NCBI RefSeq assembly: GCF_025642135.1
Contig: NZ_CP106793.1
Span: 124,001 to 188,000, forward strand
DNA length: 64,000 bases
Source: Streptomyces cynarae
Lineage (GTDB): Bacteria; Actinomycetota; Actinomycetes; Streptomycetales; Streptomycetaceae
Direction: 5' to 3'
Shown in pieces: positions 1 to 7,148 of this stretch. Every line of letters begins with the position of its first letter. The first letter of the stretch is position 1. The translations under genes and the position numbers were made by a program. The notes beneath the pieces were generated by a model. It was not told the DNA's origin and made no database searches. It saw only the letters and a list, made by a program, of their open reading frames with translations.

Positions 1-206
1 CGACGACACCCCCTGCGGCGCCTCGTGACCGCCTTGAACGGGTCCATCCGACTCCCGGCCGCCCGCCGGTAGGCCCTCGAACTAGGGCGTGTGTCGAAAG
101 TGGTTGCTCAGGGGCCGTGCCGTGCAGGGCAGGGCTCAGAAGTGCGCGGGCGATGCTGACCGGCGTCGGTCCACATCAGGGGACGTTGAAGTGCGGCCGG
201 TGTGGC
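1..206. other. Window start, no gene recognised
   Basis: No convincing coding frame or RNA gene is seen before the first regulator. The stretch at about 81-105 (CTAGGGCGTGTGTCGAAAG) resembles the outer end of an insertion sequence beside a CTAG target. No partner end is visible, so this is only a suspicion. Confidence 0.3.
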
Positions 207-1058
207 TCAGCGCGTGATGTCCATGCGCTGTGTGCCGATGACCGACAGCAGCCGTAGCGCCTCTTCGGAGGGCCAGCCTGGGACCGCGGTGTAGATCACG
301 ACCTGCTGGTCGCGGTCGGTGATGTCGAGGACGTCACAGTTGACGGTGACGGGGCCGACCAGCGGGTGCTGGAAGGTCTTGCACAGGGTGAGCTCGGCGG
401 ACACGTCGTGGGATTGCCACAGGCGGGTGAACTCTTCGCTTCCGTCGAGGAGTTCGGCTACCAGCTCGGCGACCTCTGGATCGTCGGGGTAGCGGGCGGC
501 GGCGGCGCGCAGCCGCTGCGTCGAGATGCGGGCGAAGGCGTCCGCGTCCGACACTCCGTACAGCCGCTGCCCCTGCGTGTGCGGGCCAAGAAAGACACGG
601 CGCACGAGGTTGCGGTCGCGTCGCGGCAGGGCGGAGAAGTCCTCCATCAGGGCTGCCGCCAACTCGTTCCAGGCCAGTACCTCGAAGGTCGCGGACGTTA
701 CGGTCGCCGCGGCCTGCGGCAGTCGGTGCAGCAGGTCGAGGATGCTCTGCCGTACCTGGCGCGAGGGCCCGGCCGACGGGAGCGGCGGTGTGCCGGCCAG
801 GTGATGGAGATGGTCGCGCTCGGCGTCCGTCAGGCGCAGGGCCCGAGCCAGTCCGGCCAGCACCTCGTGCGACGGGTGCGGCGCCCGGGCCTGCTCCAGC
901 CGTGTGTAGTACTCGGTCGAGACGTGCGCCAGCTGCGCCACCTCCTCACGGCGCAGGCCCGGGGTGCGGCGGCGCGGTCCGGCGGGCAGCCCCACCTCGG
1001 CAGGGGTGATCCGCTCGCGTCGGCTGCGCAGGAAGTCGGCCAGTTGTCGTCGGTCCAC
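207..1058 (-). CDS. XRE-family regulator with MmyB-type ligand domain
   Basis: A 283-residue transcriptional regulator. Residues about 10-80 form a Cro/C1-type helix-turn-helix with the actinobacterial signature RRTPGLRREEVAQLAHVS followed by YYTRLEQ. The remaining two thirds match the MmyB-like ligand-binding domain (AWNELAAALM near 130; a CDVLDI motif near 240). In this family such proteins usually control an adjacent short-chain dehydrogenase. Here an SDR gene starts 87 bp away on the other strand, so a shared divergent promoter is likely. The GTG start at 1058 precedes the HTH at the normal distance. A close paralogue lies at 4117-4932 beside another SDR. Ligand and targets are not inferable from the sequence. 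Confidence 0.85.
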   Translation of the reverse strand: MDRRQLADFLRSRRERITPAEVGLPAGPRRRTPGLRREEVAQLAHVSTEYYTRLEQARAPHPSHEVLAGLARALRLTDAERDHLHHLAGTPPLPSAGPSRQVRQSILDLLHRLPQAAATVTSATFEVLAWNELAAALMEDFSALPRRDRNLVRRVFLGPHTQGQRLYGVSDADAFARISTQRLRAAAARYPDDPEVAELVAELLDGSEEFTRLWQSHDVSAELTLCKTFQHPLVGPVTVNCDVLDITDRDQQVVIYTAVPGWPSEEALRLLSVIGTQRMDITR

Positions 1059-1091
1059 CTCTCCGGTGTGCGGGGGCGCCGGGCCTCAGAT

Positions 1092-1112
1092 CCAGGTACC
1101 GCCGGTGCCTGG
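1092..1112. promoter_or_regulatory. Inverted repeat between XRE and SDR genes
   Basis: CCAGGTACC at 1092-1100 and GGTGCCTGG at 1104-1112 form 9-bp arms with one mismatch around a 3-bp centre. They sit in the short gap between the divergent regulator and SDR genes and are a plausible operator for the XRE protein. This is inferred from position and symmetry only. Confidence 0.45.
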
Positions 1113-1145
1113 TTGCGCTTCGCGGACGGGCGCAGGCTTGGCGCC

Positions 1146-1946
1146 ATGGACAACACACCTATCACCGGAACATCCAGCGCCCCGGCCGCCCTGGGCCTGC
1201 TGGCCAACAAGGTCGCCTTCATCACCAGTGCCGGACGCGGCATCGGAGCCGCCGCGGCTCGGCTCTTCGCCCGCGAGGGCGCCCGAGTGCTTCTCGCGGC
1301 CCGGACGGAGGACCATCTGAAGACGCCGCGGAGATCCGGGCGGCCGGCGGCACCGCGGAGTACGTGGGTGTGCGACCTGGCCGACGCGGCCGGCGTGCGC
1401 GCCGCCGTGGACCGTGCCGTGAACGTCTACGGCCGGCTCGACATCGCCTTCAACAACGGCGCGACGATCCAGCAGCCCGGCCCGATGCACCAGCTTCCGG
1501 AGGCCGACTTCGACCACATCTACGCCGTGAACCTCAAGGGCGTCTGGCTGGCCATGGTCGCCGAGATCGCCGCCATCCGAACCACCGCCGGGACCGGCGC
1601 CATCGTCAACAACTCATCTGTCGGCAGCCTGATGGGCAACCCCGAGCTGCCCGTTTACGGCGCGATGAAACGAGCGGTCAACAGCCTCACCGAGTCGGCT
1701 GCCGTCACCTACGGCCCGGAAGGCATCCGCGTCAACGCCATCGCCCCTGGCAACACGGCGACCGAGATGATAAGCACCTGGGAAAAGGGATCACCCGGTC
1801 TCCGAGAGCGGCTCACGGCGCACACTCCGCTGGGCCGCGCGGCCGACCCGCAGGAGATCGCGCAGGCCGCCGCCTGGCTGCTGAGCGACCGCTCCTCCTA
1901 CGTGACCGGCACGGTCCTCCGGGTCGACGGCGGCGCGCGGGCCTGA
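1146..1946 (+). CDS. SDR-family NAD(P)-dependent oxidoreductase
   Basis: A classical short-chain dehydrogenase of about 266 residues, expected to reduce or oxidise a carbonyl/alcohol with NAD(P)H in the cytosol. Visible motifs are the Rossmann glycine pattern (TSAGRGIGAAAA), NNGA, the catalytic Ser in NNSSVG, YGAMK carrying Tyr and Lys, and the C-terminal VTGTVLRVDGG. The longer open frame reaching back to 366 overlaps the regulator, so the ATG at 1146 is chosen. Codons from about 1319 to 1367 read as nonsense for this family (TPRRSGRPAAPRSTW). The +1-shifted frame there gives EDAAEIRAAGGTAEYV, the expected helix and strand. One base therefore appears lost near 1319 and one gained near 1366, leaving a compensated frameshift. 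Confidence 0.85.
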   Translation: MDNTPITGTSSAPAALGLLANKVAFITSAGRGIGAAAARLFAREGARVLLAARTEDHLKTPRRSGRPAAPRSTWVCDLADAAGVRAAVDRAVNVYGRLDIAFNNGATIQQPGPMHQLPEADFDHIYAVNLKGVWLAMVAEIAAIRTTAGTGAIVNNSSVGSLMGNPELPVYGAMKRAVNSLTESAAVTYGPEGIRVNAIAPGNTATEMISTWEKGSPGLRERLTAHTPLGRAADPQEIAQAAAWLLSDRSSYVTGTVLRVDGGARA

Positions 1947-1969
1947 GCCAGGGACGCCTCTATCCCTGT

Positions 1970-2030
1970 TCACAGCCACTCGTTGATCGCCGCTACGAGG
2001 ACGGTCGCCTCGTAGCGGACCGCGCGCTTG
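1970..2030 (-). pseudogene. 3' tail of IS5-type transposase (copy A)
   Basis: Reads [18 protein letters not shown] then stop at 1970-1972, the usual C-terminus of this IS5-group transposase. The same end is present at 45604. Its missing upstream part lies at 5914-6557. Joining position 2030 to about 5915 restores the continuous frame GTRYDKRAVRYEAT, so the copy was split by the IS110-type element between them. Confidence 0.8.
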
Positions 2031-2066
2031 ATGCCCCTATGGATGTCAACGTGCTGATGCCGCAGC

Positions 2067-2376
2067 TCACTTGGCCAGGACGATGATGTAGAGCGCGGAG
2101 TTGGCCTGGCGGTCGCCGCCTCGGTTGAGCCTGCGTCGCTGGGTCTTGCCCGAGGATGCCTCCACCGGGCTGACGCCTCAGAGTGCGGCGAAGGATGCCT
2201 CGCTGCCCATCCGGTCCGGGTTGTCGCCGGCCGCTATCAGCAAGGCGGCGGCGGTATCCGGGCCGACGCCGTAGCGGTCCAGCAGCCGCGGTGCACAGAC
2301 GGCGATTGCGCTGGTAATCCGCGCGGTGAGGTCGTTGATCTCCTCGGTGAGATGCTGGATTCGCCTGGCCAGCAGC
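2067..2376 (-). pseudogene. IS110 transposase, C-terminal part
   Basis: Continues the N-terminal part at 5055-5726: with one CTTAG copy the joined frame reads RHTLRLLARRIQHLTEE. It contains the transposase_20-type segment (YGVGPDTAAALL). It is interrupted by a TGA at 2178-2180 where relatives have Cys in SFAALCGVSP. After that stop the same frame continues (GVSPVEASSGKTQRRRLN) to IIVLAK and a second stop at 2067. The last part of the usual C-terminus is missing, so the protein is inactive. Confidence 0.8.
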
Positions 2377-2381
2377 CTAAG
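2377..2381. repeat. Left 5-bp target duplication CTAAG
   Basis: CTAAG directly precedes the left inverted repeat. The identical CTAAG at 5050-5054 directly follows the right one. The interrupted IS110 frame becomes continuous when one copy is kept. Confidence 0.85.
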
Positions 2382-2446
2382 AGCTCGCGCAGATAGGCGG
2401 CGTGGGGAGCCCCTAGCGACAAGGCGGGCACAAGTCTCGGTGATCA
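2382..2446 (+). repeat. Left 65-bp terminal inverted repeat
   Basis: Begins AGCTCGCGCAGATAGG and ends CGGTGATCA. It matches the reverse complement of 4985-5049 at 59 of 65 positions. Its inner part (2425-2446) can also pair with 2465-2488, forming a hairpin of about 20 bp just upstream of the transposase start. Confidence 0.85.
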
Positions 2447-2481
2447 TGGAGTTGCGACGCTCGCTGATCACTGGGGGACCT

Positions 2482-3324
2482 GTGCCCGTGCTTCCATCAT
2501 GGCGGACTGACCCGCTCTGGGACCAATTCGCGGCGCTGCTGCCCGAGCGCCCGACGGTCCATCCGTCCCACCCGCTGGGGTGCCACCGCCGCCGTATCAG
2601 CGACCGGATCGTGTTCGACAAGCTGCTGCAGCTCCTGCGGTTCGGCTGCTCCTACCAGGCGATCGCCGATACGACCTGCTCGGCGACCACCATGCGCAAT
2701 CGCCGCGACGAGTGGATCCGGCTCGGCGTCTTCGCCCGGCTCCAGCAGATCGCGCTGGAGTCCTACGACCGGATCGTCGGGCTCGTGCTTGACCAGATCG
2801 CCGTCGACGGCTCCATCACCAAGGCCCCCGGCGGCGGGGAGGTCGCCGGGCGCTCCCCGGTCGACCGCGGCAAGCATGGCCTGAAACGCTCGGGTATGGC
2901 GGATGGTTACGGAATCCCGCTCGGCAGGGTCCTGGCCGGAGCGAACCGCCACGACTCGCCTCTGCTCGCGCTGACGCTGGACCTGCTGGACGGCCTCGGG
3001 CCGCTGCCCGAGGACATCACGGTGCACCTGGACGCCGGCTACGACTCGGACAGGACCCGCGCCGAACTCGCCGCCCGCGACCTGCACTGCCGCATCGCGC
3101 ACAAGGGTGAGAAGGCGCCGATCCAGGCGAGCCAGCGATGGCACGTCGAGCGCACGCACGCCTGGCAGAACGCCTTCCGCCGCCTTGCCCGCTGCTACGA
3201 GCGCCGCGCGACCGTCGTCAACGCCTCCTTCGACCTCGCGGACACGATCATCACCGTCCGCAGCCTGATCCGCCGAGCCTGGACCACCCACCGCTGGGAC
3301 GACCGCCCCATGCGACGCCCATGA
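2482..3324 (+). CDS. IS5-family transposase
   Basis: A DDE transposase of about 280 residues that excises and inserts the surrounding 2.67-kb unit. An N-terminal DUF4096-like segment (DPLWDQFAALLPERP) is followed by the catalytic core: VDGSITKA (first Asp), HLDAGYDSDRT (second Asp) and WHVERTHAWQNAFRRL (Glu). The frame is intact. The start is uncertain: GTG 2482 and GTG 2488 lie behind the purine run GGGGGA, while ATG 2446 overlaps the inverted repeat. Family members usually begin with VPxLPS, which favours GTG 2482. It is the only full-length transposase reading frame in the nest. Confidence 0.85.
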   Translation: MPVLPSWRTDPLWDQFAALLPERPTVHPSHPLGCHRRRISDRIVFDKLLQLLRFGCSYQAIADTTCSATTMRNRRDEWIRLGVFARLQQIALESYDRIVGLVLDQIAVDGSITKAPGGGEVAGRSPVDRGKHGLKRSGMADGYGIPLGRVLAGANRHDSPLLALTLDLLDGLGPLPEDITVHLDAGYDSDRTRAELAARDLHCRIAHKGEKAPIQASQRWHVERTHAWQNAFRRLARCYERRATVVNASFDLADTIITVRSLIRRAWTTHRWDDRPMRRP

Positions 3325-3328
3325 CTGA

Positions 3329-4045
3329 TCACCAGGGCACGGGCGTTGCGTCCCAGGAGAAGAAGCCACCGGTGGGGCCGTCGTCCGGCAGCAAGGCCAG
3401 GCGCAGGGCGCCCTGGGCGGCCTCGGCCGGGTCGCCGCCGGCAGCGGCGGCCCCGGGGGTGAGATCGGTGGCCCGCAGGCCAGGGGCGAGTGCGTTGACC
3501 TTGAAGCCCTCCTCGGCCAGCGTCTGCGCGTAAAGGACGGTGAGGGCGTTGAGGGCGGCCTTGGAGGACCGGTAGGCGGCGGCACCACCGCTTCCCGGGG
3601 TGAACTGGGGGTTGGAGTGCGTGCTCCAGGCCAGCGACGCCGTGCCGCTGGAAACGTTGACTATGCGCGGGTGCGGCGACCGGCGCAGGGCGGGCAGGAA
3701 GGCATTGGTCACCGCCACCACCCCGAACACGTTGGTCTCGTAGGTGCGCCGGAACTCCTCGACGCCGGTTTCGGTCGGCGGGGCCAGGGAGAGTGAGATC
3801 CCGGCGTTGTTGACCAGCACGTCCAGGCGGTCCACCTGGGCCGCGGCCTTTGCGATGCCGTCGGGATCTGTCACGTCGAGGACCAGCGGGCGGGCGCCGG
3901 CGCCGATCTCCTCGACGGCCCGCTGCCCGCGACCGGCGTCGCGGGCGCCGACGTACACGGTGAGGCCCTCGGCGGCGAGCAGGCGGGCGATGTGTTTGCC
4001 GATGCCCTTGTTGGCACCGGTGACCAGAGCTGTGCGATCGTTCAT
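3329..4045 (-). CDS. SDR-family oxidoreductase (passenger gene)
   Basis: A 238-residue short-chain dehydrogenase. Motifs are TGANKGIGKHIA (cofactor glycines), LDVTDP, LVNNAG, NVSSG (catalytic Ser) and YRSSKAAL (Tyr, Lys). The C-terminal GPTGGFFSWDATPVPW is typical of carbonyl-reductase-like SDRs that keep NADPH specificity. ATG 4045 is chosen because the longer open frame runs over the divergent regulator. It lies tail-to-tail with the transposase (stop codons 4 bp apart) and divergent from the XRE gene, all inside the same inverted repeats. It is therefore probably carried by the mobile unit. The substrate is unknown. Confidence 0.85.
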   Translation of the reverse strand: MNDRTALVTGANKGIGKHIARLLAAEGLTVYVGARDAGRGQRAVEEIGAGARPLVLDVTDPDGIAKAAAQVDRLDVLVNNAGISLSLAPPTETGVEEFRRTYETNVFGVVAVTNAFLPALRRSPHPRIVNVSSGTASLAWSTHSNPQFTPGSGGAAAYRSSKAALNALTVLYAQTLAEEGFKVNALAPGLRATDLTPGAAAAGGDPAEAAQGALRLALLPDDGPTGGFFSWDATPVPW

Positions 4046-4057
4046 GGCAACTACGGT

Positions 4058-4085
4058 TCCCTGGTCGTGGGTGCCCTGCCAGGGA
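4058..4085. promoter_or_regulatory. Inverted repeat between SDR and XRE passenger genes
   Basis: TCCCTGG at 4058-4064 and CCAGGGA at 4079-4085 form exact 7-bp arms in the 71-bp gap between divergent genes. The CCAGG/CCTGG arms recall the repeat at 1092-1112 in the paralogous XRE/SDR pair. It is a candidate operator, by inference only. Confidence 0.4.
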
Positions 4086-4116
4086 CAGCCTGTACCAGGC
4101 AGTGGGGGGAGGCGGC

Positions 4117-4932
4117 ATGGCGCGGCAGGATCTGGCCCACTACCTGCGGGACCGCCGGGCGGGCCTGCGTCCGTACGAGGTCGGCCTGACGGCGACGGGA
4201 ACCGCTCGCCGTACACCGGGCCTGCGCCGCGAAGAGGTGGCCGAACTCGCCCATATGTCGGTCGACTACTACACACGGCTGGAGCAGGCCCGGGGACCGC
4301 GGCCATCGGCCCGCATCCTGGACGCGCTGGCCCAGGCACTGCGGCTCACCCCGGCCGAGCGCAGCCACCTGTTCCGCCTCGCGGGATCGAGCGCGCCGCC
4401 CGGCACCAGCGCCGTGCGGCGGGTACGCCCGCACGTGGCACGGATGCTGGGGCGGCTGCCGGAGACCGGCGCCATTGTCACCGATGCGGCCTACGGCGTC
4501 ATCGCCTGGAACCCCCTGGCCCAGGCACTGCTCGGCGGCGACCTCGCAAACGGGACGACGAACCTGGCCCGGCGCCGCTTCCTGGGCCAAGGACAGATGC
4601 GCGAGAGCTCCAGCACCGAGGAGTTCGGGCACATCGTGGTGGCGCGGCTGCGCCGGGCCGCCGACCGCTACCCGCACGACCCGCAGCTGACCGCCCTGCT
4701 GGCCGAACTGCACGCCAGCAGCGAGGAGTTCCGGCAGATCTGGGCAACACGTCCCATCCACGCCCCCGGGCACCGCACCAAGACCCTCCACCACCCCGAG
4801 ACCGGCACACTGCGGTTGAATTGCGACGTTCTGCTCGTACCCGAGGACGACCAGGAAGTCGTCTTGATCACGGCCGACCCCGGATCGCCTACCGCACGAA
4901 CCCTGCACAGGCTGGCCAGGCAGACGGCCTGA
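4117..4932 (+). CDS. XRE-family regulator with MmyB-type ligand domain (passenger gene)
   Basis: A 271-residue paralogue of the regulator at 207-1058. An HTH with RRTPGLRREEVAELAHMS and DYYTRLEQARG is followed by an MmyB-like sensor domain (IAWNPLAQALLG, LRLNCDVLLV, EVVLITADPGSPTA). ATG 4117 has a strong GGGGGGAGG site 4-6 nt upstream and is preferred over an earlier in-frame ATG. It is divergent from the SDR at 3329-4045, which it likely controls. Its position just inside the right terminal repeat suggests it travels with the transposase and SDR. Confidence 0.85.
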   Translation: MARQDLAHYLRDRRAGLRPYEVGLTATGTARRTPGLRREEVAELAHMSVDYYTRLEQARGPRPSARILDALAQALRLTPAERSHLFRLAGSSAPPGTSAVRRVRPHVARMLGRLPETGAIVTDAAYGVIAWNPLAQALLGGDLANGTTNLARRRFLGQGQMRESSSTEEFGHIVVARLRRAADRYPHDPQLTALLAELHASSEEFRQIWATRPIHAPGHRTKTLHHPETGTLRLNCDVLLVPEDDQEVVLITADPGSPTARTLHRLARQTA

Positions 4933-4984
4933 AGTAGAGGACTGGCGCGGCTCTCCCCAGCGGTCACAGAGCGTCGCAGCTACG

Positions 4985-5049
4985 TGATCACCGGGACCTG
5001 TGCCCGCCTTGTCGCCAGGGGTTCCCCACGCTGCCTATCTGCGCGTGCT
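4985..5049 (-). repeat. Right 65-bp terminal inverted repeat
   Basis: Begins TGATCACCGGGACCTG and ends GATCTGCGCGTGCT-like (exact end CTGCGCGTGCT). It is the mirror partner of 2382-2446 and is followed by the CTAAG duplication at 5050-5054. Confidence 0.85.
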
Positions 5050-5054
5050 CTAAG

Positions 5055-5726
5055 TGTGTGGCGGGCCGCCACGGCCGGGGCGGTGTCATCTGCGGCTTCC
5101 AGCTCGGAGCACTTCCGGATGAGTTTGGAATTGCTCAGGCCGGTCAGTGCCTCGCGTAGGGCGGGGTCGGCGGCGACCAGGACGGCCTTGAGCTGGTTGA
5201 CCGCCTGCGAACGGGACTTGGTCGGGGAAACTTTGGCCATTTTGAACATGCGGATGGCCTCCACCGGGCCGTCGCCGGTCTTGGCGGTGGCGGTGGCACG
5301 TCCGGAGAGCACCGCCTGGGCAGCGGCTGCGGCGTCGATCGCGTCGGTCTTGCCGCGTCGCCGCCGGGTGTCCTTGTCCGGTTGGTTGACCTCGGTAACC
5401 GTGATTCCCTCGCGGTGCAGGTAGCGCGTCAGCGCCGCGCCGTAGGAGCCGGTGCACTCCACGCCGGCCCGCTGCAGGCGGCCGAAGGCGGATGCCCAGG
5501 CCAGCAGTTGTCGGTAGCCGTCCTCGGTGGTCGGAAAGCTGCGGGTATCCAGCAGGGATCCGGTCATAGTGATCACTGCGGCCACGTGGATGTCCTTGTG
5601 GGTATCCACGCCGAGCACGACGTCCTCGAGAGGTCCGGGCGTTTGGTGGCGGGGACGGGTGGTCTCGGTCATGCTGGGCACGGTTACCTGTCTCCTGATC
5701 GCTTCGGGAACACTGGTGGCCAACAC
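5055..5726 (-). pseudogene. IS110 transposase, N-terminal part
   Basis: Residues include VVLGVDTHKDIHVAAV (first acidic residue of the DEDD core), GVECTGSYGAAL, VNQPDK, GKTDAIDAAAAA and NQLKAVLVAA, all typical of the IS110 N-terminal RuvC-like domain. The frame ends within AARHTL where the 2.67-kb unit inserted. Its continuation is at 2067-2376. The start is either at 5726 or at the internal ATG of MTETTRP. Confidence 0.85.
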
Positions 5727-5913
5727 CGGGCCAGGTGTGGCAGTCAGGACTGTGACGGTGCTTGTCGCGAAGGCCCCTATCGGGACACGCCCACCGGTCC
5801 GGCGGCAGACCGCACCGCCCCGAACGACGGTCGGCAGATCAAACTCAGGGCATCAGAGCCAGTCGTACCTCGGGCCAGACCGCCGCCCGAGGCGGCACCC
5901 GATCATCTTCACA

Positions 5914-6557
5914 GTCGTACCTTGTTCCCACAGCTCGGTGCCTTTTGAGTCGATTGATGCCGCACTCAACCGCGTGCCGAGCTTTGTAGTCCTCCCGGTC
6001 GAACTTCGGCGGACGGCCGCCGCAGGAGCCGAGTTTTTTGCGGTTGCGGATGTGATCGGCCTTGTCCGGGATGGTGCAGTGGATCCGCGTCTGCGCAGGT
6101 AGGCGCGGTTCTTACGGGAGGCGTAGGCCTCGTCGGCGCGCACCCGCGTGGGCCGGGTGCGTGGCCTGCCCGACCCCAGTCGGGGCACCCTGATGCGCCC
6201 CAGGACGACCTCGAACTACGGAGAGTCGCCGCGCTGCCCGGCGGTGATCACGATGGACATGGGCTTCTGGCCCTGCTCGACGCCCAGGTGCAGCTTGGTG
6301 GTCAGGCCGCCGCGCGAGCGCCCAAGGCCGTGGTCGCCCGGCTCGGTGGAGACGCCGCCGGGCGGCTCCTTCTGCAGGTCCCCCTTTTTCGTGCCCCAGC
6401 GGCATGCTGGTGGGCACGGACGATGGTGGAGTCAACGTTGATCTCCCAGGTGATCAAGTCCTTGGCATCGGCCCGGACCTGCAGGGCTGTGAAGATCCGC
6501 TGCCAGGTGCCGTTGCGCTGCCACCGACGGAACAGGTCGTACACCCGGCGAGCGCTT
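5914..6557 (-). pseudogene. IS5-type transposase body (copy A), frameshifted and 5'-truncated
   Basis: Reading from 6557 down: YDLFRRWQRNGTWQRIFTAL, then the catalytic INVDSTIVRAHQH, a frame change near the GARKRG slippery region, [29 protein letters not shown] and [16 protein letters not shown]. The frame changes several times, so no intact protein is possible. The N-terminal 60 or so residues are gone, replaced directly by the 3' end of the SRPBCC gene. The C-terminal tail is at 1970-2030. Confidence 0.75.
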
Positions 6558-7088
6558 TCAGTTCTCAGCTGTGGCCTTGAGGTTGTGGAGCCAGGCGTCG
6601 AGGGACGCATCGAGTGCCGCCTGCAGGTTTGCGGTGTCGGACTCGACGGGAGCGCCGGACCAGGACTCCTCGGTGTGGACGTGTACTCCGTCGCGTTCCT
6701 GGCGGAAGGTCCATACGTGTACGGCGGTGATGCCCTGGGCGGGGCCGCCCCAGACGATGCGGTGCCCGGGACGGGCCTGCTTCACGGTTGAGGTGATGTT
6801 CTGCAGGCCGTTGACCGACCACACGAACACGGAGCCCTTCCGCAGTGGACCGGGGGTCTGCTTGGCGGCCTCGGTGACGTCGGGCTGCCAGGTGGGCCAG
6901 GCGTCCACGTCGGTCTGGATGTTCCAGACGCGTATCAGCGGTGCATGGATCACGATGTCGTCGCGGGTGATCACGGGGGCGTCCGGGTCGATGCCCGGCG
7001 GCTGATGGGGAGCCGCGGCCTGTCCTGATAGCGCGATCAGGAGGGCGGTGGGTACGGCTGCAGCTTTTGTGAGCAGGGTGGCGAGCAT
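6558..7088 (-). CDS. SRPBCC-family protein with signal peptide
   Basis: A 176-residue protein. An N-terminal hydrophobic stretch (TKAAAVPTALLIALSGQAAA) looks like a cleavable signal peptide. The rest has the helix-grip pattern of the START/polyketide-cyclase-like SRPBCC fold (IVIHAPLIRVWNIQTDVDAWPTW, later IVWGGPAQG and VHVHTEESW). Such proteins bind hydrophobic ligands; a secreted version is less common. The stop at 6558-6560 abuts the truncated transposase, so the last residues may have been altered by the insertion. It may be cotranscribed with the oxidoreductase upstream at 7149-8180 (60-bp gap). Confidence 0.75.
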   Translation of the reverse strand: MLATLLTKAAAVPTALLIALSGQAAAPHQPPGIDPDAPVITRDDIVIHAPLIRVWNIQTDVDAWPTWQPDVTEAAKQTPGPLRKGSVFVWSVNGLQNITSTVKQARPGHRIVWGGPAQGITAVHVWTFRQERDGVHVHTEESWSGAPVESDTANLQAALDASLDAWLHNLKATAEN

Positions 7089-7148
7089 GGGGTTCTCCGT
7101 CTGTGCGCGGTGGTGGGTCCGGGGCGTTGGGTGCGGGGGTGAGCGTGA

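Larger units (their letters stand above)
2382..5049 (+). mobile_element. IS5-type unit with SDR and XRE passenger genes
   Basis: A 2,668-bp unit bounded by 65-bp inverted repeats (2382-2446 and 4985-5049, six mismatches) and 5-bp CTAAG duplications. It contains an IS5-family transposase followed by an SDR gene and an XRE regulator that have no role in transposition. Ordinary IS5 elements of this type end just after the transposase at about 1 kb. The innermost layer of the nest appears to be a passenger-carrying element that moved as one unit. Confidence 0.85.
2031..5913 (-). mobile_element. IS110-family element, split by a 2.67-kb insertion
   Basis: The middle layer. After removing the 2382-5049 unit and one CTAAG copy, about 1.2 kb of IS110-type DNA remains. 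It inserted into IS5 copy A without visible loss, because the IS5 frame rejoins exactly. IS110 elements usually lack terminal inverted repeats, which fits the absence of IRs at 2031 and 5913. Confidence 0.7.
1966..6557 (-). mobile_element. IS5-type copy A, split by a nested IS110-type element
   Basis: The outermost layer of a nested set of insertions: tail at 1970-2030, body at 5914-6557. Both parts lie on the minus strand. The 5' end is lost, because the body stops abruptly against the SRPBCC gene at about 6557. Only about 0.7 kb of the IS5-type element itself remains. Confidence 0.7.

Noticed and set aside
366..1946. Long plus-strand frame of 526 codons
   Set aside because: Only the part from 1146 is an SDR. 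The first 780 bases overlap the XRE gene on the other strand and read as GC-rich noise.
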